Assembly (NCBI GenBank): GCA_004555425.1
Contig: SFID01000001.1
Span: 1 to 64,000 of the forward strand
From: Bacteroidales bacterium
Lineage (GTDB): Bacteria; Bacteroidota; Bacteroidia; Bacteroidales; Bacteroidaceae
Reading direction: 5' to 3'
Length of the DNA stretch: 64,000 nt
The notes below the pieces were generated by a model. The model saw only the letters and a list, made by a program, of their open reading frames with translations, had not been told where the DNA came from and ran no database searches. Of the stretch, positions 9,570-17,136 are shown in pieces. Each line of letters opens with the position of its first letter. Positions within the stretch are counted from its first letter, which is position 1. A program made the translations under genes and the position numbers.

Positions 9570-10195
9570 AGGATGGATGGTAGGTAAGGAGGAGCGGTCG
9601 CTGGCTTGAACGTTTGCGTGAGGAAAGCATTAGCCCGCTGTGCGAGCCAGTCATCCAGAAAAGAGAAGGGAAACATCCGAAGCAAAGCAGCCAAAGCCAC
9701 TTCCACCGTGCCCCTTCTATAAGGATAACGCAGCCTCCACTATTTTGTAACAGGTATCTTACCACTTTTTTGCGAAAACTGCTACAAATTTCAGTTTTTC
9801 GTAGATAATAAATGGCACGCACAACGCAAAATCTCACACATACTGCTCAGCACCTATACCTATATATTTATACGCGCGCGAGGAAGTTCGCCCAAAACGG
9901 AAAGGCAAGGTACCGCGTGAGGAAGGTGCAACGACTGCATTTGGTTTGTATGAATAAGGAAATTGTTCTAAGCGGAAAAGCAATAAGAACGAATACGCCA
10001 AATACCATTAGCTCCTCTCGGATAAAAATTCCCAACCCCCCACTTCCCACTCCCAACACCCCAATTCCTAATTCCTAATTCCTAATTCCTAATTGAACAA
10101 GCTCCCAATTCCCCTCCTTTTTGCCATTCCAACCTAATTTCTTAGCACAGATTTTTGAAAAATGTGCAGTTTTGCGTAAGTTTTCCGCCCAAACA
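9570..10195. other. Long gene-free stretch upstream of the sigma factor and acpP
   Basis: No supported gene. An 88-codon frame at 9812-10078 has no family resemblance and ends in the simple repeat, so I treat it as chance. From 10057 to 10097 the heptamer TTCCTAA repeats about five times. The sigma operon promoter should lie around 9570-9800, but I see no clear TAnnTTTG there; an ECF sigma may use its own consensus. Confidence 0.5.
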
Positions 10196-10227
10196 TTTGC
10201 GTATCTAGGGAATAAACCCTATTTTTG
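10196..10227 (+). promoter_or_regulatory. Promoter of acpP
   Basis: TTTG at 10196-10199 and TATTTTTG at 10220-10227 are 20 bases apart, an exact match to the Bacteroidetes consensus spacing. Transcription would begin near 10233, about 70 bases before the acpP ATG. Confidence 0.8.
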
Positions 10228-10303
10228 CAACGTGAAAACCCGACCATCGGGCGCTCCGCAGCGATAATAAACGCATATTCACTAATCTAAAACAAATAAA
10301 ACT

Positions 10304-10537
10304 ATGTCAGAAATTGCAGAAAAAGTTAAGGCTATCATCGTAGACAAACTGAGTGTTGACGCAGAGGACGTAAAGGCTGAAGCAAGCTTCGCTAACGACC
10401 TTGGTGCTGATTCTCTCGACACCGTAGAACTCATCATGGAGTTTGAGAAGGAATTCGGTATCACTATTCCCGATGATCAGGCTGAGAAGATTTCTACCGT
10501 AGGTGACGCTATCGCTTACATTGAGAACGCTCAGTAA
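10304..10537 (+). CDS. acpP: Acyl carrier protein
   Basis: A 77-residue acidic protein that carries growing acyl chains in fatty-acid synthesis. The [10 protein letters not shown] motif (about residues 34-43) contains the serine that receives 4'-phosphopantetheine. Helix III and the C-terminal [20 protein letters not shown] are typical. It has its own strong promoter and is followed by fabF after about 200 bases that hold a strong hairpin, the common acpP-fabF-rnc order of Bacteroidetes. Confidence 0.98.
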   Translation: MSEIAEKVKAIIVDKLSVDAEDVKAEASFANDLGADSLDTVELIMEFEKEFGITIPDDQAEKISTVGDAIAYIENAQ

Positions 10538-10597
10538 TCAGCACTCTCACAAGAATTTCTCCCTTTGATAGCTTACTTAGAAGCTACAAAACGACAG

Positions 10598-10689
10598 CGA
10601 ATTTGCAAATTTGATGATCACAGCCCCGTGAGCAATCTCTGCTGGCCGAGGTGTGACTCACAAATTCGCAAATTCGTTTTTTCGTTTTT
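10598..10689 (+). terminator. Hairpin with T-run between acpP and fabF (terminator or attenuator)
   Basis: CGAATTTGCAAATTTG (10598-10613) pairs with CAAATTCGCAAATTCG (10661-10676) with one mismatch, and an inner CACAGCC/GGTGTG stem extends it. TTTTTTCG and TTTTT follow. Partial termination here would lower fabF relative to acpP. Confidence 0.65.
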
Positions 10690-10742
10690 CTAGGTAGGTT
10701 CTTCATTCTAGAACATAGACAAACCTAAAACAAATTCATATT

Positions 10743-12008
10743 ATGGAATTGAAAAGAGTGGTCGTCACAGGTCTCGGTGCCTTGACCCCCGTCGGTAACA
10801 CTGTGGCCGAAACTTGGGAAAACATTAAGAATGGTGTCAGCGGTGCTGCACCTATCACCCACTTTGATGCTTCCAACTTCAAGGCCCAGTTTGCTTGCGA
10901 GGTGAAGGGCTTTAAGGCTACCGACTTCCTCGACCGCAAAGAGGTGCGCAAGATGGACCTCTACGAGCAGTACGCCCTCGTGGCTGCCCAAGAGGCTGTC
11001 AAGGATAGCGGTATGGACCTCGAAACTGTTGACAAGAACCGCATCGGCGTAATCCTCGGTGTAGGTATCGGCGGCATCCATACGTTTGAAGAAGAAGCCG
11101 GCAACTGGGCTGTCAATGGCGCAACCATGGGCCCCAAGTTCAATCCCTTCTTCATCCCCAAGATGATTGCCGACATCGCTGCTGGTCAGATTTCTATCCA
11201 GTACGGTTTCCACGGCCCTAACTATACCACGACTTCGGCTTGCGCCTCTTCGACCAACGCCTTCGCCGATGCGTTCAACCTCATCCGCTTGGGCAAGGCC
11301 AACGCCATCATCACGGGTGGTGCCGAGGCCGCCATTTGGCCCTGCGGCGTAGGTGGCTTCACCGCTATGCACGCCCTTTCCACCCGCAACGACGACCCCG
11401 CACGCGCTTCCCGTCCCTTCAGCAAGAGCCGCGACGGTTTCGTGATGGGTGAAGGCGCTGGTATTCTCGTGCTCGAAGAACTGGAGCACGCCAAGGCCCG
11501 CGGCGCAAAGATTTATTGCGAAGTGGCAGGTGTAGGTATGTCGGCCGATGCCCACCATATCACTGCCAGCCATCCCGAAGGCCTGGGTGCTAACCTCGTC
11601 ATGAGCAACGCACTCGAAGATGCCGAGATGAAGCCCGAGGATATCGACTATATCAACGTACACGGCACCTCCACGCCCGTGGGCGATATCTCCGAGGTCA
11701 AGGCTATCACCAAACTCTTCGGTGAGCACGCCTACAAACTCAATATCAGCTCCACCAAGTCTATGACGGGCCACCTCCTCGGTGCTGCTGGCGCAGTCGA
11801 AGCACTTATCTGCTGCCTCTCCGTGCAGAACGACATCGTGCCGCCCACCATCAACCACGAAGAGGGCGACGAGGACGAGAATATTGACTACAACCTCAAC
11901 TTCACGTTCAACAAGGCACAGCAGCGCACCGTGCGCGCCGCACTGAGCAACACCTTCGGCTTCGGTGGCCACAACGCTTGCTGCATCCTCAAGAAGTATG
12001 TGGACTAA
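10743..12008 (+). CDS. fabF: Beta-ketoacyl-ACP synthase II
   Basis: A 421-residue condensing enzyme that elongates acyl-ACP with malonyl-ACP. The catalytic Cys is in TTSACASSTNAF (about residue 165) and the two histidines are in NVHGTSTPVGD and SMTGHLLGAAGAVEA, with the conserved lysine in SSTKSMTGH. Length matches FabF. It lies downstream of acpP and upstream of rnc. No clear promoter of its own was seen, so read-through from acpP past the hairpin is likely. Confidence 0.97.
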   Translation: MELKRVVVTGLGALTPVGNTVAETWENIKNGVSGAAPITHFDASNFKAQFACEVKGFKATDFLDRKEVRKMDLYEQYALVAAQEAVKDSGMDLETVDKNRIGVILGVGIGGIHTFEEEAGNWAVNGATMGPKFNPFFIPKMIADIAAGQISIQYGFHGPNYTTTSACASSTNAFADAFNLIRLGKANAIITGGAEAAIWPCGVGGFTAMHALSTRNDDPARASRPFSKSRDGFVMGEGAGILVLEELEHAKARGAKIYCEVAGVGMSADAHHITASHPEGLGANLVMSNALEDAEMKPEDIDYINVHGTSTPVGDISEVKAITKLFGEHAYKLNISSTKSMTGHLLGAAGAVEALICCLSVQNDIVPPTINHEEGDEDENIDYNLNFTFNKAQQRTVRAALSNTFGFGGHNACCILKKYVD

Positions 12009-12034
12009 TCCATAGTCCTTTTTCCTAGTTACTC

Positions 12035-12145
12035 GATTCCAAGTTTCAAGTTCCAGGTTTCAGATTCCCCCATCCCATCTCCTTCCCCCTTTGAAGAGTC
12101 TGAAACAGAAGCCGAGCGCTTCGTTGGAGCCTGAAACTTGGAATC
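12035..12145. repeat. Nested inverted repeat between fabF and rnc
   Basis: GATTCCAAGTTTCA (12035-12048) pairs perfectly with TGAAACTTGGAATC (12132-12145), and GTTTCAGA with TCTGAAAC inside it. The TTTCA/TGAAA composition recalls the separator of the hairpin arrays elsewhere in the window. It ends 15 bases before the rnc start and could affect rnc translation. Confidence 0.6.
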
Positions 12146-12160
12146 ATATTCCATCTATTT

Positions 12161-13882
12161 ATGCTCTCCAATCTATTAGACCGCATAAAACTCCACTTCC
12201 AGAAAGACAGCGAACTGCGCAAGGCGCTCCATAGTATGCTCGGATTCTATCCCCGCAACCTCGAGATTTACCGCATCGCCCTTGCCCACAAATCCCACGT
12301 ATATCGCAACCGCAAGGGACGCTCTTTCAACAACGAACGACTGGAATTTCTTGGCGACGCCATCCTCGAGGCCGTAGTGAGCGACATCGTATTCCATCGC
12401 TTCGAGCGTCGTTCGGAAGGATTCCTCACCAGCACGCGCAGCAAAATCGTACAGCGCTCCTCCCTCAACCGCCTGGCCAAGGAGATTGGCCTAGAGCGGC
12501 TGCTCCAAGTGCCCTCCCAGCGTCGCGGCCACAATAGCAATATCGGTGGCAATGCCTTCGAGGCCCTCGTCGGTGCCATCTATCTTGACCGCGGCTACAA
12601 GACTTGCCAATGGTTCGTTGAGAACAAAATCGTGGGTTGCCTGCTCGACATCGAAAACGTGGCCAACAAGGAAGTCAACTTCAAGAGTAAACTCCTCGAG
12701 TGGACGCAGAAGAACCGCGTACAGGTTGACTTTGAGAACGAAGAAACCCTTGACGAGAAGAACGACAGTCCTCTCTTCAATAGCACCATCCTGCTCGAAG
12801 GTCTCACCGCAGGCGAGGGCCGCGGTTACTCCAAGAAGGAAAGCCAGCAGCGTGCTTCGCGCGATGCCCTCACCCGTCTCCGCCGCGATCCCCTCTTCGT
12901 AGAATCCATCTTCGATGAGAAATCCAAGCGCATCTCTATGGAGGCCACCCTCATCTATGCTCCGCCCGTGATTGAGGAAATCGAAGAGGCACTCCGCGAA
13001 GAGGCACAGCAGGCCGAAAGGGCCAAGCGCAAGGAACAGGCCCGCCGCGAAGAGAAACCTAGAAACCGCAAAGCCGCTCCCAAGGCTGATGCACCAAAGA
13101 AGGAGGCTGACGCACCCGCACTGGCTAAGGCTGACGCACCGAAGAAGGAGGCTGATGCGCCGAAGAAGGAAGTGACCAAACAGGCCAAGCCTGCTCCCGC
13201 GAAAGAGAAGTCCGCGCCTGCGAAAGAGAAGCCCGCTCCCGCCAAGGCCAAGCCTGCTCCCGCAAAAGAGAAGCCCGCGCCCGCCGAGGAGAAAGCGAAA
13301 CAAGAAACGGAGCAGCCCAGCGAGATTGTGCTGGCTCCCGTTCCAGAAAAGGAAACTCCTGCTCCTGCTCCCGCGGCTGTTCTCGATGTGCCCGCTCCCG
13401 CTGCTTCGGCTGCCAACGAATCCGAGGAGGCCGTACCAGCAGTAGCCAAGAAATCGCGCAAGGCCCATCGTGGTAGTGGCGCTCGCCGCAATCCCAACCA
13501 GCCCGCGCCCACTCCGACAGTTGCACCCGCCCAAGCGCCCGCCGAGCCCGCACCAACGGAGAAGGAGGCTGCCGTTCCAGCGAAGGAGGCCGCTGCCCAA
13601 CCGAAGGAGGCTGCAAAACCTGCAAGGAAGAAGGCCCAGCCCAAAGCCAAACCTGCCGCTCCCAAATCTGAAACTAAGGAGCCCAAGTCAGAGGCCAAGG
13701 ATTCCAAGTCAGAGGCCAAGGAATCCAAGTCAGAGGCCGCCACAGAAACCCAAGCCGCACCGCAGAAGCGAGCACGCAGAACGCGCAAGCCAAATCCCGC
13801 GCCTGCTCAGCCAACGGCCGAGGAATTGAAAGCGCGCGAGGCTGCTATTCAAGCAGCCGAGGACGCCGCCTATGCAGAATAA
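12161..13882 (+). CDS. rnc: Ribonuclease III with a ~330-residue low-complexity C-terminal extension
   Basis: Double-strand-specific endoribonuclease for rRNA and mRNA processing. The catalytic domain (about 1-165) has the signature ERLEFLGDAILEAVVSD and the second acidic motif FEALVGAIYLDRGY. A dsRNA-binding domain follows (about 170-245; GYSKKESQQRASRDALTRL). The protein then continues to residue 573 with an Ala/Pro/Lys/Glu-rich tail: repeats of KKEADAP, APAKEKP and AKPAPAK near 310-385, an Arg/Lys patch (KKSRKAHRGSGARRNPNQ) near 440-457, and KSEAKE repeats near 505-530. RNase III is usually 220-350 residues, so the tail is exceptional. It is in frame, codon use resembles the neighbours, and a terminator follows. 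Confidence 0.93.
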   Translation: MLSNLLDRIKLHFQKDSELRKALHSMLGFYPRNLEIYRIALAHKSHVYRNRKGRSFNNERLEFLGDAILEAVVSDIVFHRFERRSEGFLTSTRSKIVQRSSLNRLAKEIGLERLLQVPSQRRGHNSNIGGNAFEALVGAIYLDRGYKTCQWFVENKIVGCLLDIENVANKEVNFKSKLLEWTQKNRVQVDFENEETLDEKNDSPLFNSTILLEGLTAGEGRGYSKKESQQRASRDALTRLRRDPLFVESIFDEKSKRISMEATLIYAPPVIEEIEEALREEAQQAERAKRKEQARREEKPRNRKAAPKADAPKKEADAPALAKADAPKKEADAPKKEVTKQAKPAPAKEKSAPAKEKPAPAKAKPAPAKEKPAPAEEKAKQETEQPSEIVLAPVPEKETPAPAPAAVLDVPAPAASAANESEEAVPAVAKKSRKAHRGSGARRNPNQPAPTPTVAPAQAPAEPAPTEKEAAVPAKEAAAQPKEAAKPARKKAQPKAKPAAPKSETKEPKSEAKDSKSEAKESKSEAATETQAAPQKRARRTRKPNPAPAQPTAEELKAREAAIQAAEDAAYAE

Positions 13883-13901
13883 TCCTCCTACTTACAATCA
13901 T

Positions 13902-13937
13902 AAAAGACCGCACGTTGCCAGCAGCGTGCGGTCTTTT
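13902..13937 (+). terminator. Rho-independent terminator of rnc
   Basis: AAAGACCGCACG (13903-13914) pairs with CGTGCGGTCTTT (13925-13936), followed by more Ts; it begins 20 bases after the rnc stop. Confidence 0.9.
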
Positions 13938-14065
13938 TGTGGTTGCTTGCGGGCTTTTCCGATTGTGGTAAGGCTTTCCCGATTTTCCATAAGGACTTTC
14001 CCGATTTTCATAAGGCTTTCCCGATTTTTTATGTCAGGAATCGCCATCCCGCTCTGCGTCATTCC

Positions 14066-14250
14066 CGTTTCGCTTCGGCATATTGTCAGCGACCCGCGCC
14101 CGCAGGTCGCGCGACCCGCGCCCGCAGGTCGCGCGACCCGCGCCCGCAGGTCGTGTGACCCGCGCCCGCAGGTCACGCGACCCGCGCCCGCGGGTCGCTG
14201 ACAATCTCGGAGAAAAAAACGGAAATCTCCGACTTTGAAACGGAAAAGTG
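14066..14250. repeat. Array of five 22-bp palindromic units, copy 1
   Basis: Bases 14089-14198 are exactly five 22-bp units, each able to fold as GCGACC..GGTCGC around a GC-rich centre (CGCGCCCGC). Unit four reads GTGACC..GGTCAC, a paired change. Outside the units TTGTCA and TGACAA pair as well. The array is flanked by CCCGTTTCGCTTCGGCATAT and by a GAGAAAAA-ACGG-AATCTCCG stretch. A second copy with the same unit number and flanks is at 44510-44690. Confidence 0.85.
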
Positions 14251-14322
14251 CCACATCTGGCTCGCGATGAATACCAGATTTCGGCTCAGAGGTGAGGATA
14301 GAAATTTTCAAAAAAAATAAAG

Positions 14323-14426
14323 CCGCACGTTGCTCGTGTGGCTCGGCGATTGACGGAAGTTTGTTCTATTTGTACACACCTCCTTCTGATAACCATTTCC
14401 GTGGAGCCACAGCGAGCAACGTGCGG
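14323..14426. repeat. MITE-like inverted repeat (CGCACGTTGC family), copy 1
   Basis: CCGCACGTTGCTCG-TGTGGCTC (14323-14344) pairs with its near-perfect inverse at 14404-14426. The spacer contains CCATTTCCG just before the right arm. The same arms and CCATTTCCG are found at 57417-57565. It lies just downstream of the 14467-15402 gene and may act as its terminator. Confidence 0.7.
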
Positions 14427-14466
14427 TACATTGCATTTCCGCTGAGAATAAACTTCTTGCTTGCTC

Positions 14467-15402
14467 TCAGTCCACCAAGTGATTCGCAATAGCGTAAATC
14501 GTGAGGCCCGCCACGGAATGGATTTGCAATTTGCGGGCGATGTTCTTGCGGTGCGTGATGACCGTGTTGGTGGAGATATAGAGATGAGTGGCGATTTCCT
14601 TGTTGGTCATGCCCTGAACGAGGCAGATGATGATTTCGCGCTCGCGCTGTGAGAGGGCATCCTTGCCTTCCGCCTCGCGAATCATTTCCGTCAGTCGCGG
14701 AGCCACGCTGTCCGTTTCGGCGCGCTTCTCCAAGCGGCGCACGGTGGGTACGAGCAAGCAATCTTCCACGTGGCAGTGGTTGGCTAACCATTCCTCCATA
14801 TTATATATGTCGTAGAGAGTGTCGGTGAGTTGGTTGTTCGAGAGATTGTCGTGGGGCAGGTATTTGATGATGATGTTTTTCAGTTCGTGAAACTTGATAG
14901 AGATGCTCTGGTGGTGCTTCGAGAAAGAGTCCACAGCATTCTTCTCCGTCCGTTCGCCCTGCACGAGTGCCTGAATATAGGGGAAGAAAGTCTGCTCTTC
15001 GTAGAGCATGTGGCGGCGCACGCTATGGGCGTAGTCGTCGTAGAGATGCAGGATGATGGCCGTGCGGGCATCCTCGGCGTGGAGCGAACTTTCCAGTTTT
15101 TTGCGGATAGAGGGCAGTTGATAGTCGATGGAGAAGCGGTGGGAGGCCAGGAGGTAGCCCATCAGCGTCTTGACCGAAATGCGCTCGTCCGCTTCGCCTG
15201 GCGACATGCCGTTGATGAGGAAATTGGTGGTGGCCAGAAAGGTGTAACAGTCCACGTCCTGTTCGTGGCACACCTCCTGCACCGTCTTGTCGCCGAAGCC
15301 AAGGCGTATGCCAAATGCCGCCAGGCATTGCAGCATGCTGTAGTTGTCGCTGATGAGGTCAATCATCTTGTCATCGGCCTCGTAGAGTTTGATCTTTTTC
15401 AT
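14467..15402 (-). CDS. Hemerythrin-domain transcriptional regulator with LuxR-type HTH
   Basis: A 311-residue one-component regulator. Residues 1-80 resemble the DUF542/ScdA domain of iron-sulfur repair proteins (NYSMLQCLAAFGIRLGFGDKT, then EVC). Residues about 110-230 carry the hemerythrin-like iron-binding pattern (HLYDDYAHSVRRHMLYEE, FSKHHQSISIKFHEL, ANHCHVEDCLLVP). Residues about 245-311 form a LuxR/NarL helix-turn-helix (LSQREREIIICLVQGMTNKE, then STNTVITHRKNIARKLQIHS). Di-iron or Fe-S chemistry may thus sense oxygen, nitric oxide or iron and control DNA binding; this is inference from domains. It is divergent from the porin-imelysin-di-heme-CcsA cluster, a plausible target. Confidence 0.85.
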   Translation of the reverse strand: MKKIKLYEADDKMIDLISDNYSMLQCLAAFGIRLGFGDKTVQEVCHEQDVDCYTFLATTNFLINGMSPGEADERISVKTLMGYLLASHRFSIDYQLPSIRKKLESSLHAEDARTAIILHLYDDYAHSVRRHMLYEEQTFFPYIQALVQGERTEKNAVDSFSKHHQSISIKFHELKNIIIKYLPHDNLSNNQLTDTLYDIYNMEEWLANHCHVEDCLLVPTVRRLEKRAETDSVAPRLTEMIREAEGKDALSQREREIIICLVQGMTNKEIATHLYISTNTVITHRKNIARKLQIHSVAGLTIYAIANHLVD

Positions 15403-15491
15403 CGTAGAGGAAAATCTGGGAAGAGGTTGGGAAGGATAGGAAGGGCGGAAGCCATCGGCTCTCCCAACAGGGCTGTGGCTGAAAATGCCAG

Positions 15492-15682
15492 TGCAAAGTT
15501 CGGACTTTTAGGGCGGACGGCCAATCCTCATATCTAGGTATTTTTGCCGCAAGGCCTCGTTCTCATCCCCCAAAATGGTTAGTCTCTTCCCCAAAAGTTG
15601 GGAGTGGGGGACAAGGGGCGGGGAGGAGAAACACCCATTTTTGGGTATTGCAAACGGCAGAGAGAAGCCCGAACTTTGCAGT
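15492..15682. promoter_or_regulatory. Candidate divergent promoter region with inverted GCAAAGTTCGG boxes
   Basis: GCAAAGTTCGG at 15493-15503 and CCGAACTTTGC at 15669-15679 are exact inverses about 165 bases apart. Each places GAACTTTGC, one base off the -7 consensus TAnnTTTGC, facing its gene: the regulator at 15402 and the porin at 15704. They may be the two -7 elements or operator half-sites. The rest of 15403-15703 has no gene. Confidence 0.45.
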
Positions 15683-15703
15683 CGGAAAACAACAAGCCCA
15701 AAT

Positions 15704-17101
15704 ATGCGATTCAGAATTCTTACACTCATGATGTTGATGACAGTGGTGGCAACTGCGGAAGGCCAGGCCGTGACGGTGGATGCCGTGACGGGAGCCACGC
15801 CGCAGGTGCCAGACACTGCCGAACAGAAGAAAAAGTCCCGCTTCCTCCAACGCCTGCGCCTGGGCGGCTATGGCGAGGCCGTCGTGGCGCGCAATTTCTA
15901 CAGCCAGAGTTTCAACCGCTACAACGCCCCCGCCCGCTACAAGAACGACGAGAGCCATGGCGAGTTCGACCTGCCCCATGTGACGTTCAACCTCGGCTTC
16001 GACTTCGGCCGCGGTTGGACCTTGGGCACCGAAATAGAGTTTGAGCACGGCGGCAACGAGACTGCCGTTGAAATAGAAGCCGAAGAGTCTGGCGAATACG
16101 AGGCCGAAACCGAAAAGGGTGGCGAGGTGGCCATCGAGCAATTCTGGTTGAACAAGGAGTTTCTCCGCGGAAAATTGAACGTGCGGGCTGGCGAAATCAT
16201 CGTGCCCGTGGGCTACAGCAACGCCTACCACGAGCCGCTCAACTTCTTCACCTGCTACCGTCCCGAGGGCGAGGCCACGATACTCCCCAATACGTGGCAC
16301 CAACTCGGCCTGTCGCTCTGGGGCCGCGTGAAGGACTGGCGCTACGAGGTGCAACTGCTCTCCGCGCTCAATTCCGAGAGTTTCACGGCCGAGAAGTTCG
16401 TGCACCAAGGCGCCACGAGCCCCTACGAATACAAGGTGGCCAACTGCTACGCAACGGCCCTGCGCCTGGACAACTATTCGCTGAAAGGATTGCGCGTGGG
16501 CCTGAGCGGCTACTACGGGTATACCTTCCGCAATTCGCTCAAGACGCCTGGCGCGTCGTACGATGACGTGAAGGGCGCGCTCGGAATCATTTCGGGCGAT
16601 TTCGCGTTGAAGCGTTGGAACTGGATAGTCCGCGGCGGCGTAGTCTATGCCCACCTCTCCGATGCCGACCGCATCTCCGCCTACAACAAGGCCAACTCCA
16701 CCCACCATAAATACCAAGACGGCAACCCCTTCCACAACACTAACATTGCCTCGGCCGCCTTGGCCGTCAGTGTGGAGGCGGGCTACGACATCTTCTCGCA
16801 GATTCATCGCCTCCGTCAGGCAGGCCAGCGCCTCTACCTCTTCGGCCGCTTCGACCATTACGACAGTATGTACAAGGGCACCTACCGCCAGCAGTACCGC
16901 TACTGCGCGCCCTTCGTGACAACGGTCGGTATCAACTACCATCCCATTCCCCAGATTGTGGTCAAGGGCGAATATGCCTACCGCGCCTTCCGCCAGCCCA
17001 ACAACCACGGCCTCCATTCCGACAGCCCGCTCTACGTGGCACCCTATAACAACGAACCCAGCCTGCGCCTGAGCATTGCATTCCAAGGTTGGTTCCTCTG
17101 A
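15704..17101 (+). CDS. Outer-membrane porin-like protein of the iron/cytochrome cluster
   Basis: A 465-residue outer-membrane barrel. The ATG at 15704 is chosen because it begins a signal peptide (MRFRILTLMMLMTVVATAEG); upstream codons are not signal-like. Strand patterns typical of phosphate-selective or substrate-specific porins run through the protein (GGYGEAVVARNFYSQSFNRY, HVTFNLGFDFGRGWTLGTEI, LNVRAGEIIVPVGYSN, VVKGEYAYRAF) and it ends in FQGWFL, a terminal aromatic as in barrels. It starts a plus-strand run with the imelysin gene 35 bases downstream. The context suggests passage of iron or a small iron complex across the outer membrane, but the substrate is not shown by sequence. Confidence 0.8.
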   Translation: MRFRILTLMMLMTVVATAEGQAVTVDAVTGATPQVPDTAEQKKKSRFLQRLRLGGYGEAVVARNFYSQSFNRYNAPARYKNDESHGEFDLPHVTFNLGFDFGRGWTLGTEIEFEHGGNETAVEIEAEESGEYEAETEKGGEVAIEQFWLNKEFLRGKLNVRAGEIIVPVGYSNAYHEPLNFFTCYRPEGEATILPNTWHQLGLSLWGRVKDWRYEVQLLSALNSESFTAEKFVHQGATSPYEYKVANCYATALRLDNYSLKGLRVGLSGYYGYTFRNSLKTPGASYDDVKGALGIISGDFALKRWNWIVRGGVVYAHLSDADRISAYNKANSTHHKYQDGNPFHNTNIASAALAVSVEAGYDIFSQIHRLRQAGQRLYLFGRFDHYDSMYKGTYRQQYRYCAPFVTTVGINYHPIPQIVVKGEYAYRAFRQPNNHGLHSDSPLYVAPYNNEPSLRLSIAFQGWFL

Positions 17102-17136
17102 GAAATTTCTTACTCCAATAATCTATAACGTAAAAG

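Noticed and set aside
9812..10078. 88-residue hypothetical protein
   Set aside because: Its C-terminal part is encoded by the heptamer repeat, there is no signal or motif, and the region lies between two divergent promoters.
14089..14198. CRISPR array
   Set aside because: The units are contiguous 22-bp palindromes with no unique spacers, and no cas genes are in the window. The mini-hairpin arrays have constant linkers and palindromic variable parts, which also does not fit CRISPR.
13872..14201. Coding frames through the GC-rich array, with repeated Pro-Ala-Gly-Arg peptides
   Set aside because: Repetition comes from the 22-bp DNA units; the frames cross the rnc terminator and have no start context.
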